NCBI GenBank assembly: GCA_036648855.1
Contig: JAVWCU010000016.1
Coordinates: forward strand, 1 to 18,698
Direction: 5' to 3'
DNA: 18,698 nucleotides
Source of the DNA: Faecenecus sp036648855
GTDB lineage: Bacteria; Bacillota_I; Bacilli_A; RF39; UBA660
Made by a program: the position numbers and the translations under genes. The notes beneath the pieces are model-generated. The model saw nothing but the letters and a program-made list of their open reading frames with translations, was not told where the DNA came from and did not search any database. Shown one piece after another: positions 5,113 to 13,051 of this stretch; position 1 is the stretch's first letter, and each line of letters starts with the position of its first letter.

Positions 5113-6417
5113 TCACCCCTTCACTTTATATAAACCTGTATAAATAAATCCTTTTGTGATTAATGATTGATCATTTAAAGTATTACTCCATATTTCTTCT
5201 TCATGAGCTTTTTCAAGAAGTTTTCTAGTTCTATAATGGTAATATTTAACATAACCATAAACATTTTCTTTAAAACTTTCTTTTATATATGTAACTTGAG
5301 TTGCATATAAAGGAATAGTCTTAGTAGTAATACTAGTACATTGTAGTCCATCAACTGATGTTGTATTAGCTACTTTCTTAACACTTCTAGCCATTTCTTT
5401 ATATTTTATAACTGGATGTGATGTACAAGTATCTTTACATTCTTCCCAAGCTATACCAATAGCTACATAATCTTTTTCTAATGTAGTAGCGGGTCTTGTA
5501 TCAGTAGTATAATATTTACCAGTTGCATACCAGTCTTTAACTACTTGATATTCAACATTATCTATTTTAGTATAACTATAACCTGTACAAGTTTTTTGAT
5601 CATAACTACCTACTTGAACTGGTTTAGTTACTTTAGATGTAATCGTAATTGGGCGATACCCTACTACTTGATATTTAGTCTCTAATTGTAAAGCTTCTAT
5701 AGTTGGATAATTACCAAATTTAATGTTATCCGCATCTACATAAACTATTGGTTTAGACCACTCTGTCCATGCTGAATAAGTATCATTAACTTGTTTTTTA
5801 TATTGATATGTATATTCAACTCCTGGTATTGGTGTCGGAGTTGGTACAATTGGTTTATTAGTTGGTGTCGGAGTTGGTACAATTGGTTTATTGGTAGGTG
5901 TCGGTTTATTAGTTGGTTTGTTAGTCGGTTTATTTGTGGGCTTAATTGGTGGTTTAGTATCATCCTTTTTCTCACAAATATCTGTTGTACAATAAGCATA
6001 ACATCCTACATGAACTAATACATAATCCTTTTGATCATCACATGACAAATATACTTTTAGTAAGTATTCACTTTCTAATTTTTCAATTGTTACATATGAC
6101 TTATTACTATCACATGATTTACCGTTTTTATCAGTAAATGGTAATAATAATTTTAAATCTAACATTTCTTGTAAGGTAAGAGTTTTCTTATCTCCAATAT
6201 TAGTAGGTAACCTATCTTTAGTAAAATACAAGATAGATGCATATTTCATATCATTAATATTATCATTAAAGATACGATCAGTTAGAGTTTTGTTATTAGG
6301 CCAAGGTATTAACCACATTAATAACAAAACAAAGATAATTATTAAAATTAATTTTAATAAAAAATCTTTAATTGGAAACTTTCTTTTGTCTTTTTCTTCA
6401 TAATCTTCAGTATACAT
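5113..6417 (-). CDS. Membrane-anchored surface protein with Pro-Thr-Asn-Lys repeats
   Basis: 434 residues. A charged N-terminus (residues 1-17) precedes one strong membrane segment at about 18-38, so this looks N-in with the bulk outside. Residues 80-150 form a Cys-containing module with a TLQEMLDLKLLLPF segment and a KSYVTIEKLES strand. A repeat linker follows at about 157-199 (PTNK units, then two PTNKPIVPTPT units). The C-terminal 235 residues are rich in Tyr and Trp, with YSAWTEWS near 214-221 and a YHYRTRK...IWSNTLNDQS segment near the end, a pattern I associate with surface proteins of gut Firmicutes but cannot assign to a named domain. The many Cys outside the membrane suggest disulfides or metal binding. 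The ATG at 6417 has a GAGGGGG ribosome site. It is first in the operon; the next gene starts at its stop. Likely cell-envelope role; function unknown. Confidence 0.8.
   Translation of the reverse strand: MYTEDYEEKDKRKFPIKDFLLKLILIIIFVLLLMWLIPWPNNKTLTDRIFNDNINDMKYASILYFTKDRLPTNIGDKKTLTLQEMLDLKLLLPFTDKNGKSCDSNKSYVTIEKLESEYLLKVYLSCDDQKDYVLVHVGCYAYCTTDICEKKDDTKPPIKPTNKPTNKPTNKPTPTNKPIVPTPTPTNKPIVPTPTPIPGVEYTYQYKKQVNDTYSAWTEWSKPIVYVDADNIKFGNYPTIEALQLETKYQVVGYRPITITSKVTKPVQVGSYDQKTCTGYSYTKIDNVEYQVVKDWYATGKYYTTDTRPATTLEKDYVAIGIAWEECKDTCTSHPVIKYKEMARSVKKVANTTSVDGLQCTSITTKTIPLYATQVTYIKESFKENVYGYVKYYHYRTRKLLEKAHEEEIWSNTLNDQSLITKGFIYTGLYKVKG
5829..5936. repeat. In-frame tandem repeats encoding the Pro/Thr/Asn/Lys linker
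   Basis: Two 33-bp units (encoding PTNKPIVPTPT) sit beside shorter 12-bp units of the GGTTTATTAGTT type (encoding NKPT). Units are close but not identical, typical of a linker that changes length by slippage. It lies between two modules of the 434-aa surface protein. Confidence 0.8.
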
Positions 6418-6448
6418 AATTTTTCCCCCTCTTTGGATTTATGGCCGT

Positions 6449-6477
6449 ATTATACCATAAAATTAAGTTTATGTCAA
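6449..6477 (-). promoter_or_regulatory. Perfect consensus promoter of the membrane-protein operon, overlapping the smr stop
   Basis: TTGACA (6477-6472), 17 bases, TATAAT (6454-6449), with TGG before the -10. The -35 hexamer contains the TGA stop of smr (6474-6476), so it starts a new unit without any gap. The same box arrangement drives both Fic cassettes. Confidence 0.88.
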
Positions 6478-6731
6478 CTTGTCCTTTTTAAATACACTAT
6501 TGTACATCCTGTATTAAACAAGTCTAACTGATATTTTAAGACACGTTTATCTTTAGCCAAGACTTCATGAACTGTCTGTTTTATAATGCCTGTTCCTTTT
6601 CCATGAATAATAAGCAACCTTTCTTTTCTAAGTTTATAATTATCATTTATAAACTCTTTAGTTAGAAATCTTGCATAATCTCTATCGGTCCCATGTAAGT
6701 CTAGTTCTGGAACATGTTCAAATAATAGCAT
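6474..6731 (-). CDS. Stand-alone Smr-domain protein
   Basis: 85 residues from the ATG at 6731: essentially just an Smr domain, as found at the C-terminus of MutS2 and as free small proteins. The two signature blocks are LDLHG (residues 10-14) and IIHGKGTG (41-48), with the usual alternating strands and a C-terminal IVYL strand. Smr domains bind nucleic acid and several cleave RNA or branched DNA; which applies here is not visible. A longer frame exists back to 6815 but would overlap pfkB by nearly 100 bases; the ATG at 6731 gives a 14-base overlap with the pfkB end and starts just before the domain, with a modest AAAGAGAA ribosome site. It is likely translated by coupling to pfkB. Confidence 0.85.
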   Translation of the reverse strand: MLLFEHVPELDLHGTDRDYARFLTKEFINDNYKLRKERLLIIHGKGTGIIKQTVHEVLAKDKRVLKYQLDLFNTGCTIVYLKRTS

Positions 6732-7623
6732 CTTGTTGTTCTCTTTCAAATACTTCTTCAAGTGTAGGGATAGAATACTTGCCTCCAACCTTCTCTGTTG
6801 AAATAGCTCCTGCAATATTAGCTAAACGCATAGAATCCCTTAACTTGTAACCATTTAAGATAAAGTAAAGAAATGCTCCATGGTATATATCTCCTGCTCC
6901 TGTTGAATCAATGGCTTTTACTTTAATACTAGGAATTAGTTCATAATCATTAAATTTAGTAAAACTTCCTAAGGACCCTAATGTTATAATAATATTAGTT
7001 TTAAAATCATTAACTAAAATATCATAACAACTGATAATACTACTCCTATTTGTTATATCAATCTTTTTATGGCAATATTCCTCAGCAAAATCTAAAGAGC
7101 AAATTAAATATGTTACCATTTTTCCTAATTCTACAATATTAGGTTTTAAATTACCAGCATCTAACACACTAATAGCTTGAAGATTGTTTAATAATGCTTG
7201 TTTGGATAATGCTAATTCTTCGCCATCTAAAATAATTCCTTCAGGCTTAATATCAATTGTTTTAATGTTGCTTTCTTCTTGTTTTGTTCTGCTGATAATA
7301 ATAGTTCTAGATCCATTTTGAATATTAGCAATTATATAACTAATAGTTGTTTTAAAATGATCAGACTGTTCAAAATAATCTAAATTAATTTTTTCACTTT
7401 GTAATTCTTTTTTTACCTTATCGCCATAATAATCTTTCCCAATCATACCTGCAAAATATGTTTCCATACCCCACTTGGCTAGAACTGATGCCGCATTAGC
7501 AGCAGCCCCTCCTCCGCAAGAAATAGCATCACCTATTCTTGTTTTAGTATTCTCAACTGGGAAACAATTAACTAGTAGAGTTATATCATAAGCTGCATGC
7601 CCAATACATAGTATCTTCCCCAT
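6718..7623 (-). CDS. PfkB-family carbohydrate kinase
   Basis: About 301 residues, the normal size for a ribokinase/PfkB kinase. The N-terminal GGGAAANAASVLAKWG stretch is the substrate/lid region of signature 1. Near the C-terminus, DSTGAGDIYHGAF is signature 2, with the GAGD Asp as catalytic base and the anion hole beside it. ITLGSLGS is the usual strand before it. The reaction is ATP-dependent phosphorylation of a sugar, nucleoside or sugar-phosphate; the exact substrate cannot be told from sequence. A GTG at 7632 is in frame, but AGGTGA lies six bases before the ATG at 7623, which I prefer. Transcription probably starts from the extended -10 at 7641-7646. The 3' end overlaps smr. Confidence 0.88.
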   Translation of the reverse strand: MGKILCIGHAAYDITLLVNCFPVENTKTRIGDAISCGGGAAANAASVLAKWGMETYFAGMIGKDYYGDKVKKELQSEKINLDYFEQSDHFKTTISYIIANIQNGSRTIIISRTKQEESNIKTIDIKPEGIILDGEELALSKQALLNNLQAISVLDAGNLKPNIVELGKMVTYLICSLDFAEEYCHKKIDITNRSSIISCYDILVNDFKTNIIITLGSLGSFTKFNDYELIPSIKVKAIDSTGAGDIYHGAFLYFILNGYKLRDSMRLANIAGAISTEKVGGKYSIPTLEEVFEREQQDAII

Positions 7624-7640
7624 TATTATCACCTATTATT

Positions 7641-7649
7641 ATTATAGCA
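7641..7649 (-). promoter_or_regulatory. Extended -10 element upstream of pfkB
   Basis: TGCTATAAT on the minus strand, directly after a T7 run (7649-7655 region). No good -35 is visible at the right distance, so it would rely on the extended -10. It may reinforce pfkB-smr expression after the SWIM gene. Confidence 0.45.
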
Positions 7650-7697
7650 AAAAAAGAACAACCTTGGAAGATATAATACTAAGTTTACAAAATATTT

Positions 7698-8519
7698 TTA
7701 TTTTATAAGTAAAACCATATCTTCAATATATAAACTATCATGATAATTACTAGCTTTTAATTGATCTAAATACTTTGTTATTTCTGCTTTTTCCTCTGGA
7801 TTAGCCTGTCTAAAGCAAATTCTAAAATACATACTAAGATGAGGAATCAGCTCTGTTATAACCGTATTAGTTTCAAAACCAGCTTCTAAAATAGCCTTTA
7901 TAATAGTAAAAGCTTCTAAAGGGCAACTACCTTCTAGGTAACTTTTAATTGAATCAAAATACTTGTTTTTAAGTGCTGTAGTCAATTGATTATAACCAGT
8001 AACTGATTCTAAAAGAAAAGCATTATACAAATTATTATAATAATAATTATACTCTTGAACAGGTAAATACTTAATAAATTTAGCATATAATTCTGGCTTA
8101 TCTAAATACTCATGATAGGTAAATTTTGATGAAAGTAAATATTCCTTTAATTCTTTCTCTGGAATATTAGTAATCAAATCTTTTAAGCTAATACCTATTT
8201 CTTTAATCTCTTCTAATAACTCTACCTCTATATATTTTTTATTATCAATCATTAATAAAGTAGCATACTCATGTTTGCAAGGATAATCACAAGGACAAGT
8301 ACAACTCATTCTTAAATAATCATTCCCGTTTTTAACCATTCTAACTTGATATAATTCATTACCCTCTACAAAAGAATAAATACTATTAGCCGTTTTTATA
8401 CAATTTATAACATGACCTTGTTCATAGTACTCTCTGCCTCTTTGTTTAATTAATGGAGAAAATTCATCACCATATATATTTACTAATTTTTTTGATTTAA
8501 TTAAACTATATTTTTTCAT
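7698..8519 (-). CDS. SWIM zinc-finger protein
   Basis: 273 residues. Residues 73-83 carry CxC-x5-CxH (C73, C75, C81, H83), the SWIM zinc-binding signature, preceded by a strand-rich part with RGREYYEQGHV, typical of the SWIM module. The rest (about residue 95 onward) is helical and not recognised. In many Firmicutes such proteins are encoded alone or beside an SNF2 helicase; no helicase is present here. SWIM domains are thought to bind DNA or protein, and the role of this one is unknown. The ATG at 8519 has AGAGGAG four bases upstream. It lies 46 bp after the glycosyltransferase gene with no clear terminator, so the two are probably co-transcribed. Confidence 0.85.
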   Translation of the reverse strand: MKKYSLIKSKKLVNIYGDEFSPLIKQRGREYYEQGHVINCIKTANSIYSFVEGNELYQVRMVKNGNDYLRMSCTCPCDYPCKHEYATLLMIDNKKYIEVELLEEIKEIGISLKDLITNIPEKELKEYLLSSKFTYHEYLDKPELYAKFIKYLPVQEYNYYYNNLYNAFLLESVTGYNQLTTALKNKYFDSIKSYLEGSCPLEAFTIIKAILEAGFETNTVITELIPHLSMYFRICFRQANPEEKAEITKYLDQLKASNYHDSLYIEDMVLLIK

Positions 8520-8565
8520 ACTACTCCTCTTTTCTCATTTTTTAATATTTTAGATTATTGTCTTT

Positions 8566-10260
8566 TTAAAAAATCCAAGTAGGAAACCATCTTAGAGCAT
8601 CTATATATTCAACTGGCATTATCATCCCCGATACAATTGGTAAAAATAATATAAATAAAACTAAGACTATAATTAAGTAACTAATCATTAACTTATTAGT
8701 TTTATATAATTCAGTTAAGAATTTAAATAATGCTACTACTGCCAACATAACAAAAGGTAAAACGGGGAAATAATGATACATAAACATAACTCTGCCAATA
8801 AATATATAAGGCAAAAACATACATAAAATAGTAATAATGAGAAAGCCACTTTCCTTAGTATGCTTTTTAAATAGGTCATAAACCAAATAAAACACTCCTA
8901 ATATTCCCATCCACCAAATAGCGGGATTACCAATACCACTAATGGTAGCTTTAAGACTATCTCCTATATATGTTACATAGTACCAAACAGGTTTAATCAT
9001 TAAAGGCCACTGATACCAAGGTGAAGTAAAAGGATGGGTTTCACTAAGTAAAGAGTGATAATTATAAACATTAGTAGTTTGCTCGATTAATTTAGTTAAA
9101 TTATTTACCTCTATACCCGGTACTAAAGGAAATAAATAGTAAATACCTATATATATTATAAGAGGTACAATTACAAAAAACACAATACAACCTATAATGA
9201 TTTTTGTAGTGTCCAGTCCCCATTTTTTCCCTTTGCCAAAATTTTTACTAATTAAATCCGCAAAGAAAATTATCGCTAAAGCTAAACCTCCAAATAAACC
9301 TGTCCATTTAGTTGCAATGGCACAACCTATAGTTAAGCCTGATAAAAAGAGTTTCAAAAGCCTTTTAGCTAAGGGCTCTGTTCTATTAAGAGAGATATAC
9401 TGATACATAAACAGAAAAGATAGCATAAGAAATAAGACTAAAAAGCTATCGACTGTCCCCATTCTTGTTTGAGCGAAATGAAAAGTATCTAAGGCCATTA
9501 AACTGCCACCTAAAATAGCATACTTACGATTTTTAAACATATTTAAGGCTAAAATATAAATAACTGGGATCATAATAATACCCGCTATATTACCCATTAA
9601 ACGATAACTAAATGGATTCATTCCTAAGACTTTAATTGGTAACATTTGAATAACTTTGCCTAGAGGAGGATGAACCCATTCATAAGCCTCTAACCCGTTA
9701 GCGTATTCATAAGCTGTCCTTGCAAAATATATTTCATCAAAATAAGTACTATTCATATAACTAATCTGATTAGGTACAGTGTCTATTTCATCTAGCATTA
9801 ATTTACTTCCCTCACTTAGAGGAATACTTGGTACTTTTTCTAAGTTATTATTATAAAACTGAATATCCCCTAAAGAACTATTAGTAGTTGTACCAACTAG
9901 TTTAAGATAAGTAAACTCTTTATCAATATTGAAATCACTCCAAGCAAAAACACTATCTAATTTCATGGAACCAAATAGTTCAAAATCACTACCATCATTT
10001 GATAAATATACTTCATAGTCTCCAAATTCATTACCAGTAAATATTCTTATTTTACTTATAGTAGTGCTTTCTTTTAAGGCAAAAACTGTTTCATTATTAT
10101 CAGCAGTAAATTTCATATAAGTTTCAGGATTAGAAAAAGAACCTAGTTGATAAAACGATAAGATACTATATAGCACAATAAATATAGCAAGAATTATATA
10201 ATCAGCTTTTTTTAAATGCTCATTTTCTGAGTCCAATATTTTTTTTAATTTATTCCACAT
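8566..10260 (-). CDS. PMT-family membrane glycosyltransferase with an extracytoplasmic beta-sandwich insert
   Basis: 564 residues, a GT-C glycosyltransferase of the protein-mannosyltransferase type, which moves a sugar from a lipid-phosphate carrier to an acceptor outside the membrane. Visible marks: YFDEIYFA at 173-180 with the catalytic Asp175/Glu176 pair, HPPLGK at 197-202, and the MALDTFHFAQTRMGTVDSF loop near 255-273. About ten membrane segments are spread from residue 21 to 550. Between the first membrane segment (about 21-40) and the catalytic loop, residues 45-140 form a soluble, strand-rich region (ISKIRIFTG, GDYEVYLSNDG, FTYLKLVG) that resembles a discoidin (F5/8 C) fold, which may bind carbohydrate; bacterial relatives often lack it. 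The ATG at 10260 has AGGAGAG upstream. Acceptor and sugar are not known. Confidence 0.85.
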   Translation of the reverse strand: MWNKLKKILDSENEHLKKADYIILAIFIVLYSILSFYQLGSFSNPETYMKFTADNNETVFALKESTTISKIRIFTGNEFGDYEVYLSNDGSDFELFGSMKLDSVFAWSDFNIDKEFTYLKLVGTTTNSSLGDIQFYNNNLEKVPSIPLSEGSKLMLDEIDTVPNQISYMNSTYFDEIYFARTAYEYANGLEAYEWVHPPLGKVIQMLPIKVLGMNPFSYRLMGNIAGIIMIPVIYILALNMFKNRKYAILGGSLMALDTFHFAQTRMGTVDSFLVLFLMLSFLFMYQYISLNRTEPLAKRLLKLFLSGLTIGCAIATKWTGLFGGLALAIIFFADLISKNFGKGKKWGLDTTKIIIGCIVFFVIVPLIIYIGIYYLFPLVPGIEVNNLTKLIEQTTNVYNYHSLLSETHPFTSPWYQWPLMIKPVWYYVTYIGDSLKATISGIGNPAIWWMGILGVFYLVYDLFKKHTKESGFLIITILCMFLPYIFIGRVMFMYHYFPVLPFVMLAVVALFKFLTELYKTNKLMISYLIIVLVLFILFLPIVSGMIMPVEYIDALRWFPTWIF

Positions 10261-10278
10261 ATTATCTCTCCTATATAT

Positions 10279-10287
10279 ATTATAACA
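10279..10287 (-). promoter_or_regulatory. Extended -10 element upstream of the glycosyltransferase
   Basis: TGTTATAAT on the minus strand, immediately after the T8 tail of the ppdK terminator; the ribosome site follows within 10 bases. No convincing -35. A start here would give a very short leader. Confidence 0.45.
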
Positions 10288-10322
10288 AAAAAAGAATTGC
10301 CTTCCTAGTAATTCTTTTTTTT
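10287..10322 (-). terminator. Terminator of ppdK
   Basis: AAAAAAAGAATT and AATTCTTTTTTT form an inverted repeat across an 11-base loop, ten bases past the ppdK stop. On the minus strand it reads as an A-run, GAATT/AATTC pairing, then T7; by symmetry it could also work for plus-strand transcripts. Confidence 0.8.
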
Positions 10323-10331
10323 CTAATTTTT

Positions 10332-12956
10332 TTAATTAAGCTCTTTTAATTTAGCTTGAGCTGCCGCTAATCTAGCAATAGGTACTCTAAATGGTGAACA
10401 AGATACATATGTAAGTCCAATATTATGACAGAACTCTACTGTCATTGGATCTCCACCATGTTCTCCACAAATACCCAAAGAAATATTTGGACGAACTGAT
10501 TTACCTTTAGCAACTGCTATTTTCATTAGTTCTCCAACTCCGCTTTGATCAACTCTTGCAAAAGGATCACTTTCAAATATGCCTTTTTCATAATAATCTT
10601 TTAAAAATTTAGCGGCATCATCTCTAGAAAATCCATAAGTCATTTGGGTTAAATCATTAGTACCAAAACTAAAGAATTCTGCTTCTTCAGCTATTTTATC
10701 TGCTGTTATACATGCTCTTGGTATTTCAATCATTGTTCCTACTTTATATGAAAGAACAACCCCAGCTGATTTAATAATATCATCGGCAGTTTCACAAACA
10801 ATATTCTTTACATATTTAAGCTCTTTAACATCCCCCACTAAAGGAATCATAATTTCCGGAGTAATATTCATACCTCTTTTATTAACGTTAATAGCGGCTT
10901 CTATTACAGCTCTAGTTTGCATTACCGCAATTTCCGGATAAGTAATAGCTAGTCTACAACCACGATGACCCATCATTGGATTAAACTCCTTTAAAGAATC
11001 AATTCGTCCTTTTAAGGTTTCAAAATCCATTTCTAAGGCTAAAGCTAAAGGTTTAATTTCAGCATCAGTATGAGGTAGGAATTCATGAAGTGGTGGATCA
11101 AGAAATCTAATAACTACTGGATCCCCTTCCATAGCCTCAAATAATTGTTCAAAATCACTTCTTTGAGCTGGTAAAATAGCAGCTAGTGCTTCTTCTCTTT
11201 GTTCTAAAGTAGGAGCAGTTATCATTTTTCTAAAATTAAATATCCTATCTTCAGCAAAGAACATGTGTTCAGTTCTACATAGCCCTATACCTTCAGCTCC
11301 AAATTTACGAGCTTGTTTAGCATCTCTTGGAGTATCTGCATTAGTTCTAACTTTTAAGGTTCTAACTTCATCAGCATATTTCATAAATACTTCAAAATCT
11401 CCAGAAATAGCAGGGTCTACAGTTTTAACTTGTACACCATACACATTACCAGTCGTACCATCTAATGACATATAGTCACCTTCATGATAAACCTTACCAT
11501 CTTTGGTAACTAAGGTTTTTTGTAAAGCATTAATATCTAATTCTCCACATCCACAAATACAACAAGTTCCCATTCCTCTAGCAACAACTGCAGCATGAGA
11601 TGTCATACCTCCCCTAACAGTTAAAATACCATGTGCTAAGTTCATACCTTCTATATCTTCTGGAGATGTTTCTAAACGAACTAAAATTAAGTCTTTTTCT
11701 CCAGCTTCATGAGCCTTAACTATATCTAGGGCAGTAAAATAAATATGACCAGTTGCTGCACCAGGGGAAGCCGCTAATCCTTTTGCAATAATAGTAGCTT
11801 TTGCTAAGTCTGCTTCATCAAAATTAGGATGTAATAATTGATCAAGTTGCTTAGGTTCTACTTTAAGCAAAGCTTCTGCTTTAGTAAGCATTCCTTCATT
11901 AACTAAATCAACTGCTATTTTAAGAGCAGCGCCTGCTGTCCTTTTACCATTACGAGTCTGTAACATAAATAATTTACCATTTTCTATTGTAAATTCCATA
12001 TCTTGCATATCCCGATAGTGGTTCTCTAAAATATCACAAATTTTTACAAATTCTTGATAACACTCTGGCATAATTTCATTTAAAGTCTCAATAGATTTAG
12101 GAGTTCTGATTCCTGCTACAACATCTTCCCCTTGAGCATTCATCAAATATTCTCCATATAATTTCTTTTCTCCAGTTGCAGGATTTCTAGTAAAAGCTAC
12201 CCCTGTTCCAGAAGTATCTCCTCTATTTCCATAAACCATCTCTTGAATATTTACAGCTGTACCCCAAGAACCTGGAATATCATTTAATCTTCTATAAGTG
12301 ATAGCTCTGTCATTATTCCAAGAACTAAATACTGCCTTTACTGCTTCTAATAATTGAACTTTAGGATCTTGAGGGAACTCTACTCCTGCCAAAGTTAAAT
12401 ATTCACTCTTATAAATATTTACTACTTCTATTAAATCAGCAGCAGTTAACTCCGTATCAAACTTAAGTCCTTTTTCTTCTTTTATTTTATCAAATAATCT
12501 CTCAAATGATGATTTTGGGAAACCCATTACTACATCTGCAAACATTTGAATAAATCTACGATATGAGTCATATACAAAGCGAGGATTCTTAGTTGTTTCA
12601 GCAAAACCTGCTGCCACTTCATCATTAAGTCCTAAGTTAAGTACCGTATCCATCATTCCAGGCATACTAGCCCTAGCACCACTTCTAACTGATACTAATA
12701 ATGGATTTAATTTATCTCCAATTTTTTTACCAGTTAATGTCTCTAACTCTGTAATTTTTTCAAGTATTTCCTCAATAATTTCTGGAGCTATAATTGTATT
12801 ATCTTCATAGTATTTAATACAAGCTTCCGTAGTAATAGTAAAACCTTGAGGAACAGGTAAACCAATACTAATCATTTCTGCTAAATTAGCCCCTTTTCCT
12901 CCAAGTAAATTACGCATTTCTTTATTACCTTCAGTAAATAAGTAAACATATTTCAT
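10332..12956 (-). CDS. ppdK: Pyruvate, phosphate dikinase
   Basis: 874 residues, the full length of bacterial PPDK, which interconverts pyruvate + ATP + phosphate with phosphoenolpyruvate + AMP + diphosphate. Domains in order: ATP-grasp region (residues 1-340; RSGARASMPGMMDTVLNLG at 91-109), the phosphohistidine swivel domain with GGMTSHAAVVARG (catalytic His454), then the TIM barrel for pyruvate/PEP with SFGTNDLTQ and GICGEHGGDP (Cys830, the usual acid/base). All key residues are in place. PPDK is common in anaerobic and gut Firmicutes using PPi-linked glycolysis or gluconeogenesis. The PPDK regulatory kinase is not nearby. The ATG at 12956 has AAGGAG eight bases ahead. It is a monocistronic unit with its own promoter and terminator. 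Confidence 0.97.
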   Translation of the reverse strand: MKYVYLFTEGNKEMRNLLGGKGANLAEMISIGLPVPQGFTITTEACIKYYEDNTIIAPEIIEEILEKITELETLTGKKIGDKLNPLLVSVRSGARASMPGMMDTVLNLGLNDEVAAGFAETTKNPRFVYDSYRRFIQMFADVVMGFPKSSFERLFDKIKEEKGLKFDTELTAADLIEVVNIYKSEYLTLAGVEFPQDPKVQLLEAVKAVFSSWNNDRAITYRRLNDIPGSWGTAVNIQEMVYGNRGDTSGTGVAFTRNPATGEKKLYGEYLMNAQGEDVVAGIRTPKSIETLNEIMPECYQEFVKICDILENHYRDMQDMEFTIENGKLFMLQTRNGKRTAGAALKIAVDLVNEGMLTKAEALLKVEPKQLDQLLHPNFDEADLAKATIIAKGLAASPGAATGHIYFTALDIVKAHEAGEKDLILVRLETSPEDIEGMNLAHGILTVRGGMTSHAAVVARGMGTCCICGCGELDINALQKTLVTKDGKVYHEGDYMSLDGTTGNVYGVQVKTVDPAISGDFEVFMKYADEVRTLKVRTNADTPRDAKQARKFGAEGIGLCRTEHMFFAEDRIFNFRKMITAPTLEQREEALAAILPAQRSDFEQLFEAMEGDPVVIRFLDPPLHEFLPHTDAEIKPLALALEMDFETLKGRIDSLKEFNPMMGHRGCRLAITYPEIAVMQTRAVIEAAINVNKRGMNITPEIMIPLVGDVKELKYVKNIVCETADDIIKSAGVVLSYKVGTMIEIPRACITADKIAEEAEFFSFGTNDLTQMTYGFSRDDAAKFLKDYYEKGIFESDPFARVDQSGVGELMKIAVAKGKSVRPNISLGICGEHGGDPMTVEFCHNIGLTYVSCSPFRVPIARLAAAQAKLKELN

Positions 12957-12987
12957 AATGCTATCTCCTTTTCATAATTACTTTTTA

Positions 12988-13017
12988 AGTATAACAAAAA
13001 AAGAAAAGGACTGGCAA
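12988..13017 (-). promoter_or_regulatory. Probable ppdK promoter overlapping the xerC terminator
   Basis: TTGCCA (13017-13012), 18 bases, then TGT-TATACT (-10 at 12993-12988, extended). The spacer is the U-tract side of the upstream terminator, so promoter and terminator share bases. Confidence 0.55.
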
Positions 13018-13035
13018 GAGCTTTAAGTCCTTTTT
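12996..13035 (-). terminator. Terminator of xerC
   Basis: AAAAGGACT (13004-13012) pairs with AGTCCTTTT (13026-13034) over a 13-base loop; after the 3' arm the minus strand continues C then T7. It starts 17 bases past the xerC stop. Confidence 0.8.
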
Positions 13036-13051
13036 ACAAAAATTGACTATA

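Noticed and set aside
5745..6018. Frames on both strands within the repeat linker of the 434-aa gene
   Set aside because: These are products of the tandem repeat read in other frames; the composition is repetitive and no start signal is present.
6732..6815. Longer N-terminus for the Smr protein, starting at 6815
   Set aside because: It would overlap pfkB by nearly 100 bases and adds residues not needed by the Smr fold; the ATG at 6731 starts at the domain.
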